This document shows positions 16,891 to 27,248 of a stretch of 64,000 nucleotides of DNA, in pieces (position 1 is the first letter of the stretch; each line of letters opens with the position of its first letter). The notes under the pieces are model-generated. The model saw only the letters and a list, made by a program, of their open reading frames with translations. It was not told where the DNA came from and made no database searches. Source of the DNA: Tenacibaculum gallaicum (lineage in GTDB: Bacteria > Bacteroidota > Bacteroidia > Flavobacteriales > Flavobacteriaceae); the NCBI RefSeq assembly GCF_003387615.1, contig NZ_QUNS01000001.1:784241-848240 (forward strand), written 5' to 3'. A program made the position numbers and the translations under genes.

Positions 16891-19506
16891 TTAAGCAATA
16901 TAGTCTTTTGCTCTCTCTAATGCTTTTGGAATTCCTCCAGGGTTTTTACCACCAGCGGTTGCGAAGAAATTTTGTCCACCACCACCACCGTGGATTAGTT
17001 TTCCTAATTCTCTAACAACCTTTCCAGCATCGTATCCTTTTTCATTAGCTAAGTCTTTAGAAATATAACAAGTTAACATAGCCTTTTCAGGAGAAGGAGC
17101 GGTAGCAAATACTACAAATAAGTTATTAACTTCTCCTCCTAACTCAAATAATAAGTTTTTAATGCTGTTAGGATCTAAATCTACTTTAGTTGCTAAAAAT
17201 TGAACCCCATTTACTTCTTGTAACTGGTTTTTAAGTTCACCTTTCATATTTTTAGCTTTATCCTTTAACAGTTGCTCAACTTGCTTTTTTAAAGCAGTGT
17301 TTTCATCTTGTAAGCTATTTACCGATTTAGCAACATCTTTAGGGTTTTTTAATAATTGTTTTACCGCATCGTAGTTACGCTCAACGCCTTCAAAGTAATC
17401 ACCAACAGCTACATTAGTAATTGCTTCAATTCTTCTGATTCCAGCAGCAACAGCACCTTCTGATTTTATTTTGAAATACCAAATATCACCAGTTTGTTGT
17501 ACGTGCGTACCTCCACAAAGTTCCATCGATTGACCAAAACGGATGGTACGAACACTATCCCCATACTTTTCACCAAATAAAGCTACGGCACCTTCATCAA
17601 TAGCTTGTTGCATTGGTATATTTCTTTGCTCTTGTAACGGAAGGTTTTCACGAATACGAGCGTTCACAAATTCCTCAACAGCTTCTAATTGATCTTTGTC
17701 TACTTTAGAGAAGTGAGAAAAATCAAAACGTAAATGCTCTGGACTAACTAAAGAACCTTTTTGCTCCACATGCTCACCTAATATAGTGCGTAAAGCTTGG
17801 TGCAATAAATGTGTTGCAGAGTGGTTACTTGCCGCTAATTTTCTAAAATCATCACTAACAATTGCTTTGAAGGTCTCGTGTAAATTGTTAGGTAGGTGTT
17901 TGGTGTAATGAATAATTACATTATTCTCTTTCTTAGTGTCTAACACGTGAATAACATCCCCATTTGGAGATTCTATATGTCCTTTATCACCAACTTGTCC
18001 ACCACCTTCAGGATAAAAAGGAGTCATGTTGAATACCAGTTGATATTGGTCTCCATCTTTTTTCGTGGTAACTTTTCTGTAACGAGTTAGTTTTACGTTG
18101 GCAGCCAACATATCGTAGCCAATAAACTCTTCTACATCATCTTCAATTAAAACAACCCAATCGCCAGTTTCGCTAGCAGAAGCAGCACGAGAACGCTCTT
18201 TTTGAGCCTTCATTCCAGCATTAAACTCTTCTTCATTGATTTCATATCCTTTTTCACGAGCAATTAACTGCGTTAAATCTAAAGGGAAACCGTAGGTGTC
18301 ATATAATTCAAAAGCGCGTTTACCAGAAACAACTTTACCATTAGTTGTAGTAATAATTTGGTCTAATAATAATAACCCTTGATCTAATGTACGTAAGAAA
18401 GAACTTTCTTCTTCTTTTATAACATTATGTACTAAGTTACTTTGTTTTTTTATTTCAGGAAAAGCATCACCCATTTGGTGGGCTAGGGTTTCTACCAACT
18501 TATAAATAAAAGGCTCTTTCTGGTTTAAGAAAGTAAACCCGTAGCGAATTGCACGACGTAAAATTCTACGAATTACATAACCTGCACCGTTATTACTTGG
18601 TAATTGACCATCGGCAATGGCAAATGCAACCGCACGAACATGGTCAGCAATTACACGAATGGCAATGTCAATTTTTTCATCTTTACCGTATTTAGATCCA
18701 GTAATTGTTTCAACTTCACGAATTAAAGGAGTAAATACATCAGTATCGTAATTAGATTGAACCCCTTGTAAAACCATACATAAACGTTCAAACCCCATAC
18801 CAGTATCAATATGTTTTGCAGGAAGATCTACCAAAGAACCATTAGCTTTACGGTTGTACTGCATAAAAACTAAGTTCCAAATCTCTACAACTTGAGGATG
18901 GTCTTCATTCACTAACGATTTTCCATCAACGTTAGCTTTTTCTTCAGCAGAACGAATATCAACATGAATTTCGGAACACGGACCACAAGGACCTTGTTCA
19001 CCCATTTCCCAAAAGTTATCTTTTTTGTTTCCCATTAAAATACGATCTTCAGCAATGTACTGTTTCCAAATATCGTATGCTTCTTGATCCATTTTTGTAC
19101 CATCACTTTCATCACCTTCAAATACAGTTACGTACAAAATATCCTTATCTACTTTATAAACCTCAGTTAGTAATTCCCAAGTCCAAGCAATAGCTTCTTT
19201 CTTAAAATAATCACCAAAACTCCAGTTACCTAACATTTCAAACATGGTATGGTGATAAGTATCGTAACCAACCTCTTCTAAATCGTTGTGTTTACCAGAA
19301 ACACGTAAACATTTTTGACTATCAGAAATTCTACTATTTTTAGGAGTAGAGTTTCCTAAGAAAAACTCTTTAAATGGAACCATACCAGCGTTGGTAAACA
19401 TTAAAGTAGGGTCGTTCTTTAACACCATAGGTGCTGAAGGAACTATTTCGTGTTGTTTTGATTTAAAATAATCTAAAAATTTAGCTCTAATATCTTGAGA
19501 TTTCAT
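16891..19506 (-). CDS. alaS: Alanyl-tRNA synthetase
   Basis: 871-aa full-length class II synthetase charging tRNA-Ala. The N-terminal catalytic domain starts [20 protein letters not shown]. The editing domain has the zinc motif HSATHLLH and the later CGGTH. The C-Ala domain ends in the glycine-rich [17 protein letters not shown]. Length and domain order are normal. It is divergent from the M23 peptidase gene. Confidence 0.97.
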   Translation of the reverse strand: MKSQDIRAKFLDYFKSKQHEIVPSAPMVLKNDPTLMFTNAGMVPFKEFFLGNSTPKNSRISDSQKCLRVSGKHNDLEEVGYDTYHHTMFEMLGNWSFGDYFKKEAIAWTWELLTEVYKVDKDILYVTVFEGDESDGTKMDQEAYDIWKQYIAEDRILMGNKKDNFWEMGEQGPCGPCSEIHVDIRSAEEKANVDGKSLVNEDHPQVVEIWNLVFMQYNRKANGSLVDLPAKHIDTGMGFERLCMVLQGVQSNYDTDVFTPLIREVETITGSKYGKDEKIDIAIRVIADHVRAVAFAIADGQLPSNNGAGYVIRRILRRAIRYGFTFLNQKEPFIYKLVETLAHQMGDAFPEIKKQSNLVHNVIKEEESSFLRTLDQGLLLLDQIITTTNGKVVSGKRAFELYDTYGFPLDLTQLIAREKGYEINEEEFNAGMKAQKERSRAASASETGDWVVLIEDDVEEFIGYDMLAANVKLTRYRKVTTKKDGDQYQLVFNMTPFYPEGGGQVGDKGHIESPNGDVIHVLDTKKENNVIIHYTKHLPNNLHETFKAIVSDDFRKLAASNHSATHLLHQALRTILGEHVEQKGSLVSPEHLRFDFSHFSKVDKDQLEAVEEFVNARIRENLPLQEQRNIPMQQAIDEGAVALFGEKYGDSVRTIRFGQSMELCGGTHVQQTGDIWYFKIKSEGAVAAGIRRIEAITNVAVGDYFEGVERNYDAVKQLLKNPKDVAKSVNSLQDENTALKKQVEQLLKDKAKNMKGELKNQLQEVNGVQFLATKVDLDPNSIKNLLFELGGEVNNLFVVFATAPSPEKAMLTCYISKDLANEKGYDAGKVVRELGKLIHGGGGGQNFFATAGGKNPGGIPKALERAKDYIA

Positions 19507-19581
19507 ACAACTCTGGGTATCTGTATTTTGTTAAAAAATATTTAAAAAACTGCTTGTAAAAAGAAGTTTTAAAAGATTTTG

Positions 19582-19589
19582 TAAATTTG
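19582..19589 (+). promoter_or_regulatory. Predicted -7 element for the M23 peptidase operon
   Basis: TAAATTTG matches the Bacteroidetes TAnnTTTG consensus exactly and lies 71 bases before the M23 start, in the divergent alaS intergenic region. The -33 element is not clear. Confidence 0.5.
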
Positions 19590-19659
19590 TGGGTTTTCAA
19601 ATTGTACATCCCCTTAGGATGCTTCATTTAAAAAGCACAAAAATAGTACATTTAGGATT

Positions 19660-20628
19660 ATGGCAAAAGTAAAATATTATTATGACCCAGACACTTTATC
19701 GTATAGAAAGATAGAGGTTAGGAGAAGTGAAAAGTATAAAAAAACTTTTTTTGGAATACTTAGTTTTTTATTGATTGCTTTTTTTGGTTTTATAGGCTTT
19801 AGTCAGTTTTTAATGTCTCCAAAAGAGCGCGCTCAAAAAAGAGAATTAGAAAACTTAAAATTACATTATGAGTTGCTTTCAAAAAAGATGGAAGAAAGTG
19901 CTGAAATCTTAACCGATTTACAAAAAAGAGATAATAATATTTATAGAACATACTTTGAGGCAAGTCCAATACCAGAAGAGCAACGAAAAGCAGGTTTTGG
20001 AGGTGTAAATAGATATAAACATTTAGATGGTTTTGATAACAGTTCTATGGTAAAAAAGGTAACCAAAGAGCTAGATATTTTATCAAAGCAAATGGTAGTA
20101 CAATCAAAATCGTTGGATGAGATTGTTGAATTAGCCAAAGAAAAAGAGAAAATGTTGGCTTCTATACCAGCTATTCAGCCTGTAAAAAATCAAGATTTAA
20201 AAAGAATGGCATCGGGGTATGGTATGCGTTTGCATCCTATATTAAAGTCGTGGCGTATGCATAATGGGATGGACTTTACCGCACCAACAGGTACGCCAAT
20301 CTTTGCATCAGGAAACGGTATTGTTAAAAAAGCACATAGAAGTTCTACTTTTGGTAAAGTGGTTTATATAAATCATGGATATGGTTACGAAACTATTTAT
20401 GCTCACATGAGTAAAATTCTTGCTAAAAGAGGACAGAAAATAAAACGTGGTGATTTAATAGGTTATGTTGGAAACACAGGACGTTCTGCAGCACCCCACT
20501 TACATTACGAAGTACATAAAAATGGTAGACCTGTAAACCCTATTTACTATTATTATGGAGACTTAACTCCAGAAGAATTTGCAGCAATGCAAAAAGCTTC
20601 ACAACAAAAAGGTCAGTCGTATGACTAA
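19660..20628 (+). CDS. M23 family metallopeptidase (LytM-type), membrane-anchored
   Basis: 322 aa. One transmembrane helix at about 29-51, a coiled-coil stretch at about 58-160, then a LytM domain. The zinc ligands are visible: His and Asp in RMHNGMDF and HLHYEVH toward the end. It acts on peptidoglycan crosslinks or as an activator of amidases in the periplasm. First gene of a set with MerR, LemA and TPM genes in the same direction. Confidence 0.92.
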   Translation: MAKVKYYYDPDTLSYRKIEVRRSEKYKKTFFGILSFLLIAFFGFIGFSQFLMSPKERAQKRELENLKLHYELLSKKMEESAEILTDLQKRDNNIYRTYFEASPIPEEQRKAGFGGVNRYKHLDGFDNSSMVKKVTKELDILSKQMVVQSKSLDEIVELAKEKEKMLASIPAIQPVKNQDLKRMASGYGMRLHPILKSWRMHNGMDFTAPTGTPIFASGNGIVKKAHRSSTFGKVVYINHGYGYETIYAHMSKILAKRGQKIKRGDLIGYVGNTGRSAAPHLHYEVHKNGRPVNPIYYYYGDLTPEEFAAMQKASQQKGQSYD

Positions 20629-20649
20629 ACACATAACAAGCTGTGAAAA

Positions 20650-20979
20650 ATGTATGTAGACTTACCTGATAAACGATATTATAGAATAGGTGAAGTCGCT
20701 AAAGCTTTTGGGGTAAATAGTTCACTCATTAGGTTTTGGGATAAAGAGTTTGAAATCATCAATCCTAAAAAAAATGCTAAAGGAGATCGGTTGTTTACAC
20801 AAGAAGATGTAAAAAACTTTAAAATTATTTACAACCTTGTAAAAGAAAGAGGGTTTACTTTAGATGGTGCAAAACAAAAGCTAAAGAAAAACCCAGCAGG
20901 AGTCTTAAATAATCAGGAAATTATTAGTAGATTAGAAACTGTAAAAGCAGAGTTAATAAAAATCAAAAATCAATTATAA
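20650..20979 (+). CDS. Small MerR family transcriptional regulator
   Basis: 109 aa, essentially only the DNA-binding domain. YYRIGEVAKAFGVNSSLIRFWDKEFEII is the winged helix, followed by the FTQEDVKNFKIIYNLVKERGFTLDGA helix pair. No effector domain is present. It lies 21 bases after the M23 gene and 19 bases before lemA. Confidence 0.88.
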   Translation: MYVDLPDKRYYRIGEVAKAFGVNSSLIRFWDKEFEIINPKKNAKGDRLFTQEDVKNFKIIYNLVKERGFTLDGAKQKLKKNPAGVLNNQEIISRLETVKAELIKIKNQL

Positions 20980-20998
20980 TTACAAAAAATCAAAGATT

Positions 20999-21595
20999 AT
21001 GAAAAAATGGTTAGTGCCTTTAATTATTATAGGAGTTCTAGTATTTGGAATTTATTCATGGGCAAAAGGATTTTATAATACCGCAGTAACATACCAAGAA
21101 GACGCTAAAACTACATGGTCAAATGTAGAGAGCTCTTACCAACGAAGAAACGACTTAATTGGTAACTTGGTAAAAACGGTACAAGGAGCAGCCGATTTTG
21201 AAAAAAGTACGTTAACTGACGTAATTAACGCAAGAGCAAAAGCAACCTCTGTAAACATTAATGCTGGTGACTTAACACCAGATAAAATGGCACAATTTCA
21301 ACAAGCACAAACAGGGTTAAGCGGAGCTTTATCCAAATTATTAGTGTCTGTAGAGCGTTATCCAGATATCAAAGCAAACAAAAACTTCCTAGAATTACAA
21401 AGTCAGTTAGAAGGAACAGAAAACAGAATTAACGTAGCACGTGACCGTTACAACGAAGCTGTAAATTTATACAACAAGCACATTAAAATGTTCCCTGGGA
21501 ATATGCTTGCAGGTATGTTTAATTTAACAGAAATGACGCGTTACAAATCAGATGCAGGTTCAGAGAATGCGCCTGATGTAGATTTTAAATTCTAA
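20999..21595 (+). CDS. lemA: LemA family protein
   Basis: 198 aa. One N-terminal membrane helix (WLVPLIIIGVLVFGIYSWA) is followed by the helical LemA domain, including VESSYQRRNDLIGNLVKTVQG and RYPDIKANKNFLELQ. Function is poorly known. The family is regularly linked with TPM-domain genes, as here with two downstream. Confidence 0.92.
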   Translation: MKKWLVPLIIIGVLVFGIYSWAKGFYNTAVTYQEDAKTTWSNVESSYQRRNDLIGNLVKTVQGAADFEKSTLTDVINARAKATSVNINAGDLTPDKMAQFQQAQTGLSGALSKLLVSVERYPDIKANKNFLELQSQLEGTENRINVARDRYNEAVNLYNKHIKMFPGNMLAGMFNLTEMTRYKSDAGSENAPDVDFKF

Positions 21596-21601
21596 AAATA
21601 T

Positions 21602-22039
21602 ATGTCTAAAGTAGAAGATTTTCTTACTGCCAAAGAAGAAGAGGAAATCGTTCAGGCTATTAGAGAAGCAGAACGAAATACTTCTGGTGAAATCCGTGTA
21701 CATATAGAGAGAACTACTGAAAGTTCTCACTATGACCGGGCACTAGAAGTATTTCAAACGCTTAAAATGTTTAATACCCAGCAACGAAACGGTGTGTTGT
21801 TGTACATAGCTGTTGACGATCATACATTTGTAATTTATGGTGATGAAGGTATTAACAACGTGGTTCCCGATAACTTTTGGGAAACAACCAAAGAAGCCAT
21901 CCAAAACCAATTTAAACAAGGCGATTTTAAACAAGGAATTATAGATGGTGTGCTAAAAGCAGGAAAAGAATTACAAGCTCACTTTCCATGGACTACAGAT
22001 GATGAAGATGAGCTAAGCAATGAAATATCAAAAGGCTAA
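21602..22039 (+). CDS. TPM domain protein (cytoplasmic, short form)
   Basis: 145-aa TPM domain without a signal peptide. The SGEIRVHIE strand, the VLLYIAVDDHTFVIYGDEGIN core and a C-terminal acidic helix are seen. Second of the LemA-TPM-TPM set, with a six-base gap after lemA. Confidence 0.85.
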   Translation: MSKVEDFLTAKEEEEIVQAIREAERNTSGEIRVHIERTTESSHYDRALEVFQTLKMFNTQQRNGVLLYIAVDDHTFVIYGDEGINNVVPDNFWETTKEAIQNQFKQGDFKQGIIDGVLKAGKELQAHFPWTTDDEDELSNEISKG

Positions 22040-22061
22040 AACCTTCACAGAAGGAAGAAAT

Positions 22062-22913
22062 ATGATAAAGAATATAACGTCATTACATAAAAGAGCAAAC
22101 AAGTTACAGAACGTAAAAGTTGTTCTTTTTTTTATTGCATTTTTATGTGGACACACTCTTTTTTCACAAGGATTTGAAATTCCAGAAACACCTAAAGAGC
22201 AAACAAGTGTTTACGATTACGTAAACCTTTTATCACCAAGTCAAAAAGCAAGCTTAGAAAATAAGCTAATTAAGTATTCTGATACCACTTCAACACAAGT
22301 AGTGGTAGCAATTATAAGCTCTACAAAAGGAGAAGAAATAGGATACTTAGCAACCAATTGGGCGCATGAATGGGGAATAGGACAAGAAAAGGAAGACAAC
22401 GGAGTATTTATGTTGTTGGCAAAAGACGATCATAAAATAACCATCCGAACAGGTTATGGAACCGAACACCTATTAACCGATTATGTTTCTCGACAAATTA
22501 TAGAGTACGACATTATTCCTTATTTTAAACAAGGTGACTATTACGCTGGGTTAAACAGTGGAGTAGATGCTGTTTTTAAGGTAATGAGTGGTGAGTATAA
22601 GGGAAGTAGAAAAGAATCTAAAGGAACCAACTTTGGGTTTATTTTCTTTATCATTATTCTAATAGTATTCTTTATCATTATCTCAAGCGGAAGTAAAGGA
22701 AACCGTGGAGGTGGAGGAAGAGGCTACAGAAAATCAGATATTGCAAGAGGCATTTTAGAAACCATTATTTTAAGCAACGCTGGTAGAGGCGGTTTTGGAG
22801 GCGGAAGCTTCGGTGGAGGATCATCAGGAGGTAGTTTTGGCGGCGGAGGCGGCTTTGGCGGAGGTTTCGGAGGCGGAGGCTTTGGGGGTGGTGGAGCCAC
22901 AGGAGGCTGGTAG
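22062..22913 (+). CDS. TPM domain protein with glycine-rich tail, exported and membrane-anchored
   Basis: About 283 aa. A signal peptide is followed by a TPM domain (VYDYVNLLSPSQKASLENKL to about residue 180), a membrane helix (FGFIFFIIILIVFFIIIS) and a low-complexity tail rich in GGGFGGG. ATG at 22062 is preferred because an AAGGAAG-like ribosome-binding site precedes it. The longer in-frame start at 22020 lies inside the previous gene. It resembles the YgcG-like TPM proteins found beside LemA. Confidence 0.88.
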   Translation: MIKNITSLHKRANKLQNVKVVLFFIAFLCGHTLFSQGFEIPETPKEQTSVYDYVNLLSPSQKASLENKLIKYSDTTSTQVVVAIISSTKGEEIGYLATNWAHEWGIGQEKEDNGVFMLLAKDDHKITIRTGYGTEHLLTDYVSRQIIEYDIIPYFKQGDYYAGLNSGVDAVFKVMSGEYKGSRKESKGTNFGFIFFIIILIVFFIIISSGSKGNRGGGGRGYRKSDIARGILETIILSNAGRGGFGGGSFGGGSSGGSFGGGGGFGGGFGGGGFGGGGATGGW

Positions 22914-22999
22914 TAACTTCATTTATTTAGTAAAGGTTAGGTAACGTTAAAGCAACGTTGAAATAGTACTTATGCAGGGAAATTAAAAGACCCCTATGT

Positions 23000-24703
23000 A
23001 TGAAGACTAACATTAAAAGAAGAAACTTTTTAAGAAACTCATTATTAGTAACTGGAGGACTACTTTTAGTCCCTAACTTTATCAGTTGCAAAGATGATGA
23101 TATTGATGAATTACCTATTCCAGATAATTTAGCAGATAAAAACTTTGAGCAAGGAGTTGCTAGTTTTGATCCTACAAACTCACAAGTTATCATTTGGACT
23201 CGTTATAGCACCCAAAACACTTCAGCAACCTTAGTTTGGCAACTTGCAAAAGACAAAAACTTTAAAGACGTTGTTCGTCAAGCAGAAGTAACTACCGATG
23301 CTTCAAGAGATTTTACCGTAGCTGTTGAAATTAAAGACTTAGATGCAGGACAAAAACTATACTACCGTTTTGTAAGTGTTGACGATAAAGCAACATCGCC
23401 AGTAGGAGAAACCTTAACGTTTAGCGAATCAATTAGTGAAGTAAAACTAGCAGTAGCATCTTGTGCAAACTTTGCCTACGGTTACTTTAACGTATATGAA
23501 GAAATAAAAAAATCGGATGCAGATGTTGTCATCCATCTAGGAGATTATATCTATGAATATGGAGAGAATACGTACGGTTCGTTTAGAACACCAGAACCAA
23601 AAGGAGAAATTATTTCGTTAGATGATTATCGTATTCGCTACCGCCAATACCGTTCAGACGAGCAATTAAAAGAATTGCACAGAACCAAACCTTTTATTTG
23701 TGTTTGGGATGACCATGAGGTAGCTAACGATACGTATAAAGACGGAGCGGAAAACCATCAAGAAAATGAAGGTAGTTTTACTTCAAGAAAGCAAAGTGCC
23801 TTAAAAGCGTATAGCGAATACTTACCAAACATGACGAATTTGGTAGATAATTCAATTATTTACAGAAACTTGAAAATTGGAAGTTTGATAGATTTAATTA
23901 TGCTTGATACGCGTATTGTTGGTAGAGATAAGCAACTAGAATATTCAGCGTATTATGATGAAAAAGGGGCGTTTGACGCAACAGCTTTTCAACAAGCATG
24001 GTTAAACCCGCAACGCACCCTTTTAGGAACTACCCAATTAGGATGGTTAGAAAGTGAATTAGCAGCAAGCAATAGTACATGGCAAATTATAGGGCAGCAA
24101 GTATTAATGGGAAAAATGTTAGTTCCTGCTGAACTACTAACACTGTTAGCAACAGTAGTGGCAGAAGCATCGGCAACAGGTGGGGCAAGTGAAGCAACTT
24201 TTAATCAATTTAAAAAGACGATAACAGAATTAGTAACTATTAAAACAAGAGTTTTACAAAACGACCCAACGTTAACAGCAGAAGAGAAAGCAAGAGTACA
24301 AACCGTATTGCCATATAACTTAGATGCTTGGGATGGTTATTTTATGGAAAGAGAACGCATTTTAGCAAGCTTTAAAAGTAAAAATGTAGTAGTGCTGGCA
24401 GGAGACACTCACAATGCGTGGTATAGCGATTTAAAAGATAATTCTGGAGAAAAAGTAGCAGTTGAAGTAGCCACTAGTTCAGTATCATCACCAGGGTTAG
24501 AAACCTACTTAGGAGCATCTGCTACAGAATTAGAAGGCGCCTTAGGTTTGTTAATAGACGATTTGCAATACAGTAATTTCTCTCAAAGAGGATATATGAA
24601 ACTTACAGTAACAGCCGCAGGTATACAAACCGATTGGAATTTTGTTGATACCGTTACCAACAAAACCTATTCAAATAGTATCGGAAAAACAGTAACCCTA
24701 TAA
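23000..24703 (+). CDS. PhoD-like alkaline phosphatase, Tat-exported lipoprotein
   Basis: 567 aa. A twin-arginine signal (RRNFLRNSLLVTGG) runs into a lipobox Cys (FISCKDDD). An N-terminal fibronectin-like domain with GVASFDPTNSQVIIWTRY precedes the PhoD catalytic domain, with IHLGDYIYEYG, VWDDHEVANDTY and LAGDTHNAWYSD as metal-binding motifs. Probably a Ca/Fe-dependent phosphodiesterase or phosphatase for phosphate scavenging. Monocistronic by spacing. Confidence 0.92.
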   Translation: MKTNIKRRNFLRNSLLVTGGLLLVPNFISCKDDDIDELPIPDNLADKNFEQGVASFDPTNSQVIIWTRYSTQNTSATLVWQLAKDKNFKDVVRQAEVTTDASRDFTVAVEIKDLDAGQKLYYRFVSVDDKATSPVGETLTFSESISEVKLAVASCANFAYGYFNVYEEIKKSDADVVIHLGDYIYEYGENTYGSFRTPEPKGEIISLDDYRIRYRQYRSDEQLKELHRTKPFICVWDDHEVANDTYKDGAENHQENEGSFTSRKQSALKAYSEYLPNMTNLVDNSIIYRNLKIGSLIDLIMLDTRIVGRDKQLEYSAYYDEKGAFDATAFQQAWLNPQRTLLGTTQLGWLESELAASNSTWQIIGQQVLMGKMLVPAELLTLLATVVAEASATGGASEATFNQFKKTITELVTIKTRVLQNDPTLTAEEKARVQTVLPYNLDAWDGYFMERERILASFKSKNVVVLAGDTHNAWYSDLKDNSGEKVAVEVATSSVSSPGLETYLGASATELEGALGLLIDDLQYSNFSQRGYMKLTVTAAGIQTDWNFVDTVTNKTYSNSIGKTVTL

Positions 24704-24746
24704 TTACATAACCTGTTGTGCATTTTAAAGTTTTTTGCCGAAAGAA

Positions 24747-24865
24747 TGTCTGTTCGAGTGATTTTCGATAGAAAATCGTATCGAGAACAATAGTCTAAGT
24801 CGTAAAATTTTATTCTCGATACTAATTTTACGGGTTTTTACCCGCAAAATTCACTCGAATTGACA
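24747..24865. repeat. 119-bp nested inverted-repeat element
   Basis: The outer ends are related as inverted repeats: TGTCTGTTCGAGTGA at the left against TCACTCGAATTGACA at the right. Inside, GTATCGAGAA (24778-24787) and TTCTCGATAC (24813-24822) form a perfect 10-bp inverted repeat. Each half also folds on itself (ATTTTC/GAAAAT on the left, ACGGG/ACCCG region on the right). It looks like a dispersed REP- or MITE-type element; copy number elsewhere cannot be checked here. Confidence 0.6.
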
Positions 24866-24914
24866 AATTTTACTCAAAACGCAGAACGTTTACATAGAGC
24901 ATTACCAATACATT

Positions 24915-24945
24915 AAAAGGCTCCTGAATTATTCAGGAGCCTTTT
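24915..24945. terminator. Bidirectional terminator with 15-bp perfect stem
   Basis: AAAAGGCTCCTGAAT (24915-24929) and ATTCAGGAGCCTTTT (24931-24945) are perfect inverted repeats around one T. It lies between the convergent PhoD gene and the next minus-strand gene and serves both. Confidence 0.9.
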
Positions 24946-24979
24946 GTATGCTATAAAAGAAATACGAAATCAACTAATG

Positions 24980-25705
24980 TTATACTTCTTCGGTAGTTGG
25001 AGTACTAGATTTAGACCTGTTATCTACTACCAAATTATATTGTTTAGCCAACACATCAATCTCATTAAGTAAGATTGGGTAGGCTTCGTTTTCAGAAAGT
25101 GTTGCATGCGCTTCAATATGTAATACAAGTTTTCTGTAAGTAAGCGAAGCTTCAGTACGCAACTCTTCAATATTGTTTTCTGGTGAAGCTGCAGTTTCAC
25201 CTACACGCTCAATATACTTGGTAGAAAACTCGGTATTGGCATTTTTTAATTCAGCAACCCAAGTAGCTATATCAAGCAAAGAAATAGCCTGAATAAGCTC
25301 AGGTTCAGTTTCAAAATCTTTACTAATACTATCTAAAATAGCGGTTTGTTCTTGGTAACTTTTGCGAATAATATTAGTACCATGTGCATTTATAGTAGCA
25401 AGTAGTGCTTTGGCGGCACTTACTATAGCTTCGTTAAAATGGTTCTCATAACCATTTAAAATCATTTTAATTCCAGAAATAGCTTTATCCCTTCTAGTGT
25501 CAAGAGTTATAATTTCTTGTGTTAGGGTGCTTCCCTGCACTTGTTGGTATAAAACATCAATACGATTAACAATGGTTGTTAATTCGTTAGTGGGGTTTGT
25601 TAATGCTAACGCATCAACGTCTTGTAAGTTTACAAGTTGTAGAATATCTTTCATGTATTGTAGATATTCACCGTTACGATACCGATTTAAATACGGACTG
25701 TTCAT
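24980..25705 (-). CDS. Hypothetical helical protein (possibly DUF6261 family)
   Basis: 241 aa, predicted almost entirely helical and soluble with no signal peptide. The N-terminal RNGEYLQYMKDILQLV segment resembles the DUF6261 family of Bacteroidetes; this assignment is from memory and tentative. Function is unknown. It stands alone between the bidirectional terminator and the tandem-repeat array. Confidence 0.75.
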   Translation of the reverse strand: MNSPYLNRYRNGEYLQYMKDILQLVNLQDVDALALTNPTNELTTIVNRIDVLYQQVQGSTLTQEIITLDTRRDKAISGIKMILNGYENHFNEAIVSAAKALLATINAHGTNIIRKSYQEQTAILDSISKDFETEPELIQAISLLDIATWVAELKNANTEFSTKYIERVGETAASPENNIEELRTEASLTYRKLVLHIEAHATLSENEAYPILLNEIDVLAKQYNLVVDNRSKSSTPTTEEV

Positions 25706-25910
25706 AAGCTAATTTTTAAAATTAATATTAAATATTTGTAGAAAGTGATTTGATAACTTTCATAGCGTTAGCAATTTAAGAGTATAAAAGTTTTTAAAAA
25801 AGTTAACATTTGTTAAAGTTTACTTACTAAGCGAGGTTTGCATACGGTTACTATAGTTAACAGGGTACACTGTAAGGAAACTTGTGGAGAATTTTGTTAT
25901 TTAAAGGAAC

Positions 25911-26320
25911 ACTCAGCGAGTTTCGCTGATGGTTTCGTTGTGTTGAGGATTGTTCAGCGCGTCACGCTGACGGTTCCGTTGTGTTGAGGAATGTTCAGCG
26001 CGTCACGCTGATGGTTTCGTTGTGTTGAGGAACGTTCAGCGCATCACGCTGATGGTTCCGTTGCGTTGAGGATTGTTCAGCGCGTCACGCTGATGGTTTC
26101 GTTGTGTTGAGGATTGTTCAGCGCGTCACGCTGACGGTTTCGTTGCGTTGAGGAATGTTCAGCGCGTCACGCTGACGGTTTCGTTGCGTTGAGGAATGTT
26201 CAGCGCGTCACGCTGATGGTTCCGTTGTGTTGAGGATTGTTCAGCGCGTCACGCTGATGGTTTCGTTGTGTTGAGGAACGTTCAGCGAGCTTCGCTGACG
26301 GTTTCGTTGGGGAGTATTCA
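25911..26320. repeat. Tandem array of ten 41-bp hairpin-forming units
   Basis: Units start every 41 bases at 25911, 25952, 25993, 26034, 26075, 26116, 26157, 26198, 26239 and 26280. Eight interior units carry TCAGCG, CGTCA or CATCA, then CGCTGA, a 6-bp hairpin. The first and last units instead carry TCAGCGA...TCGCTGA, with a changed loop but an intact stem. The rest of the unit is GGTT(T/C)CGTTG(T/C)GTTGAGGA. GC is much higher than in the flanks. The units abut without unique spacers, so this is not CRISPR. Confidence 0.9.
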
Positions 26321-26384
26321 ATAAAGTGTGTCAACTTATTTTTAGTTTTCTATAAACCTTTTACCAAATTTAATAATTGCCTGA

Positions 26385-27224
26385 CTAATAATTTTTAACT
26401 CTAAAGGGAGTGAAAATATTTATTCTATACTTTAATTTATCAACATCTGATTTATATCTTTCTGGTACAGGAAATGTCATTGAAGAGTTGATTACTGTGT
26501 CAGGTGAAGAAATATCATCTATACCGCCTGAAGTCCCTTTGATTAAGGTAGAAAAATCAAAAATTAATGAGCTATTATTTTCATCATATCTTAAATCTAT
26601 TAGTTTATTTTTACTAGAGTTAAAAGGCATTACATGTATGCCTGAAACAACAATTCCAGCTTTAGAAAAAATTAATGTAGCATTATTTTTCTTTAATGCT
26701 TTTTCCCAATAAGCAGAATCATAATCTTTTCCTGTACTAAAAAAAATAACCAAAAAAACTATAATACTTATAAATGCTGTAGAGACTCTAGGTTCGAAAG
26801 TGAAAAGAAGAATTAAACAAATCAACGTGATAAAACCATAAACTTTAATCTTGTAAAAAAGATACTTTTTCTCTCCAATAGAATGTTTTTCTTTAAATAC
26901 TTCCCATTCTTCATAAGTATATTCCCACTCACATATAAATTTACCTATTTTTTTTTGATATAAAATCTCTTTCTTTATATTGTGGGCTTCTATATACCTT
27001 AATATATCTAATATTTTTAAGAAAAAATTAAAAAAATATTGTAGAATTAGATACAATAAGATATATAATGCTTTTTCTTTAATATTTTCACCCTCATGTA
27101 CTTTGAAGACAAAGTAAAAGCTTGAAAATAAAAATATTAAGCTTATGAATAACCCTATTAAATAGACAAGTACCTTTGCTCCATCATCATTAATCAACAA
27201 CATTTTTTTTAAAAAATAATTCAT
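26385..27224 (-). CDS. Hypothetical membrane protein, candidate immunity or accessory of the VasX-like effector
   Basis: 279 aa with no recognised family. Four hydrophobic segments: two near the N-terminus (about 17-40 and 52-75) and two in the middle (about 128-165). A soluble C-terminal domain follows. It is third in the minus-strand module behind the 1119-aa VasX-like protein, 24 bases after the 233-aa gene. Several T6SS pore-type effectors are neutralised by membrane proteins encoded alongside, which makes this a candidate. Strongly AT-rich. Confidence 0.7.
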   Translation of the reverse strand: MNYFLKKMLLINDDGAKVLVYLIGLFISLIFLFSSFYFVFKVHEGENIKEKALYILLYLILQYFFNFFLKILDILRYIEAHNIKKEILYQKKIGKFICEWEYTYEEWEVFKEKHSIGEKKYLFYKIKVYGFITLICLILLFTFEPRVSTAFISIIVFLVIFFSTGKDYDSAYWEKALKKNNATLIFSKAGIVVSGIHVMPFNSSKNKLIDLRYDENNSSLIFDFSTLIKGTSGGIDDISSPDTVINSSMTFPVPERYKSDVDKLKYRINIFTPFRVKNY

Positions 27225-27248
27225 TTTTATTTAACTTTAATATTAAAC

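Noticed and set aside
25911..26320. CRISPR array
   Set aside because: Units are contiguous 41-bp tandem copies with no unique spacers, and no cas genes are present.
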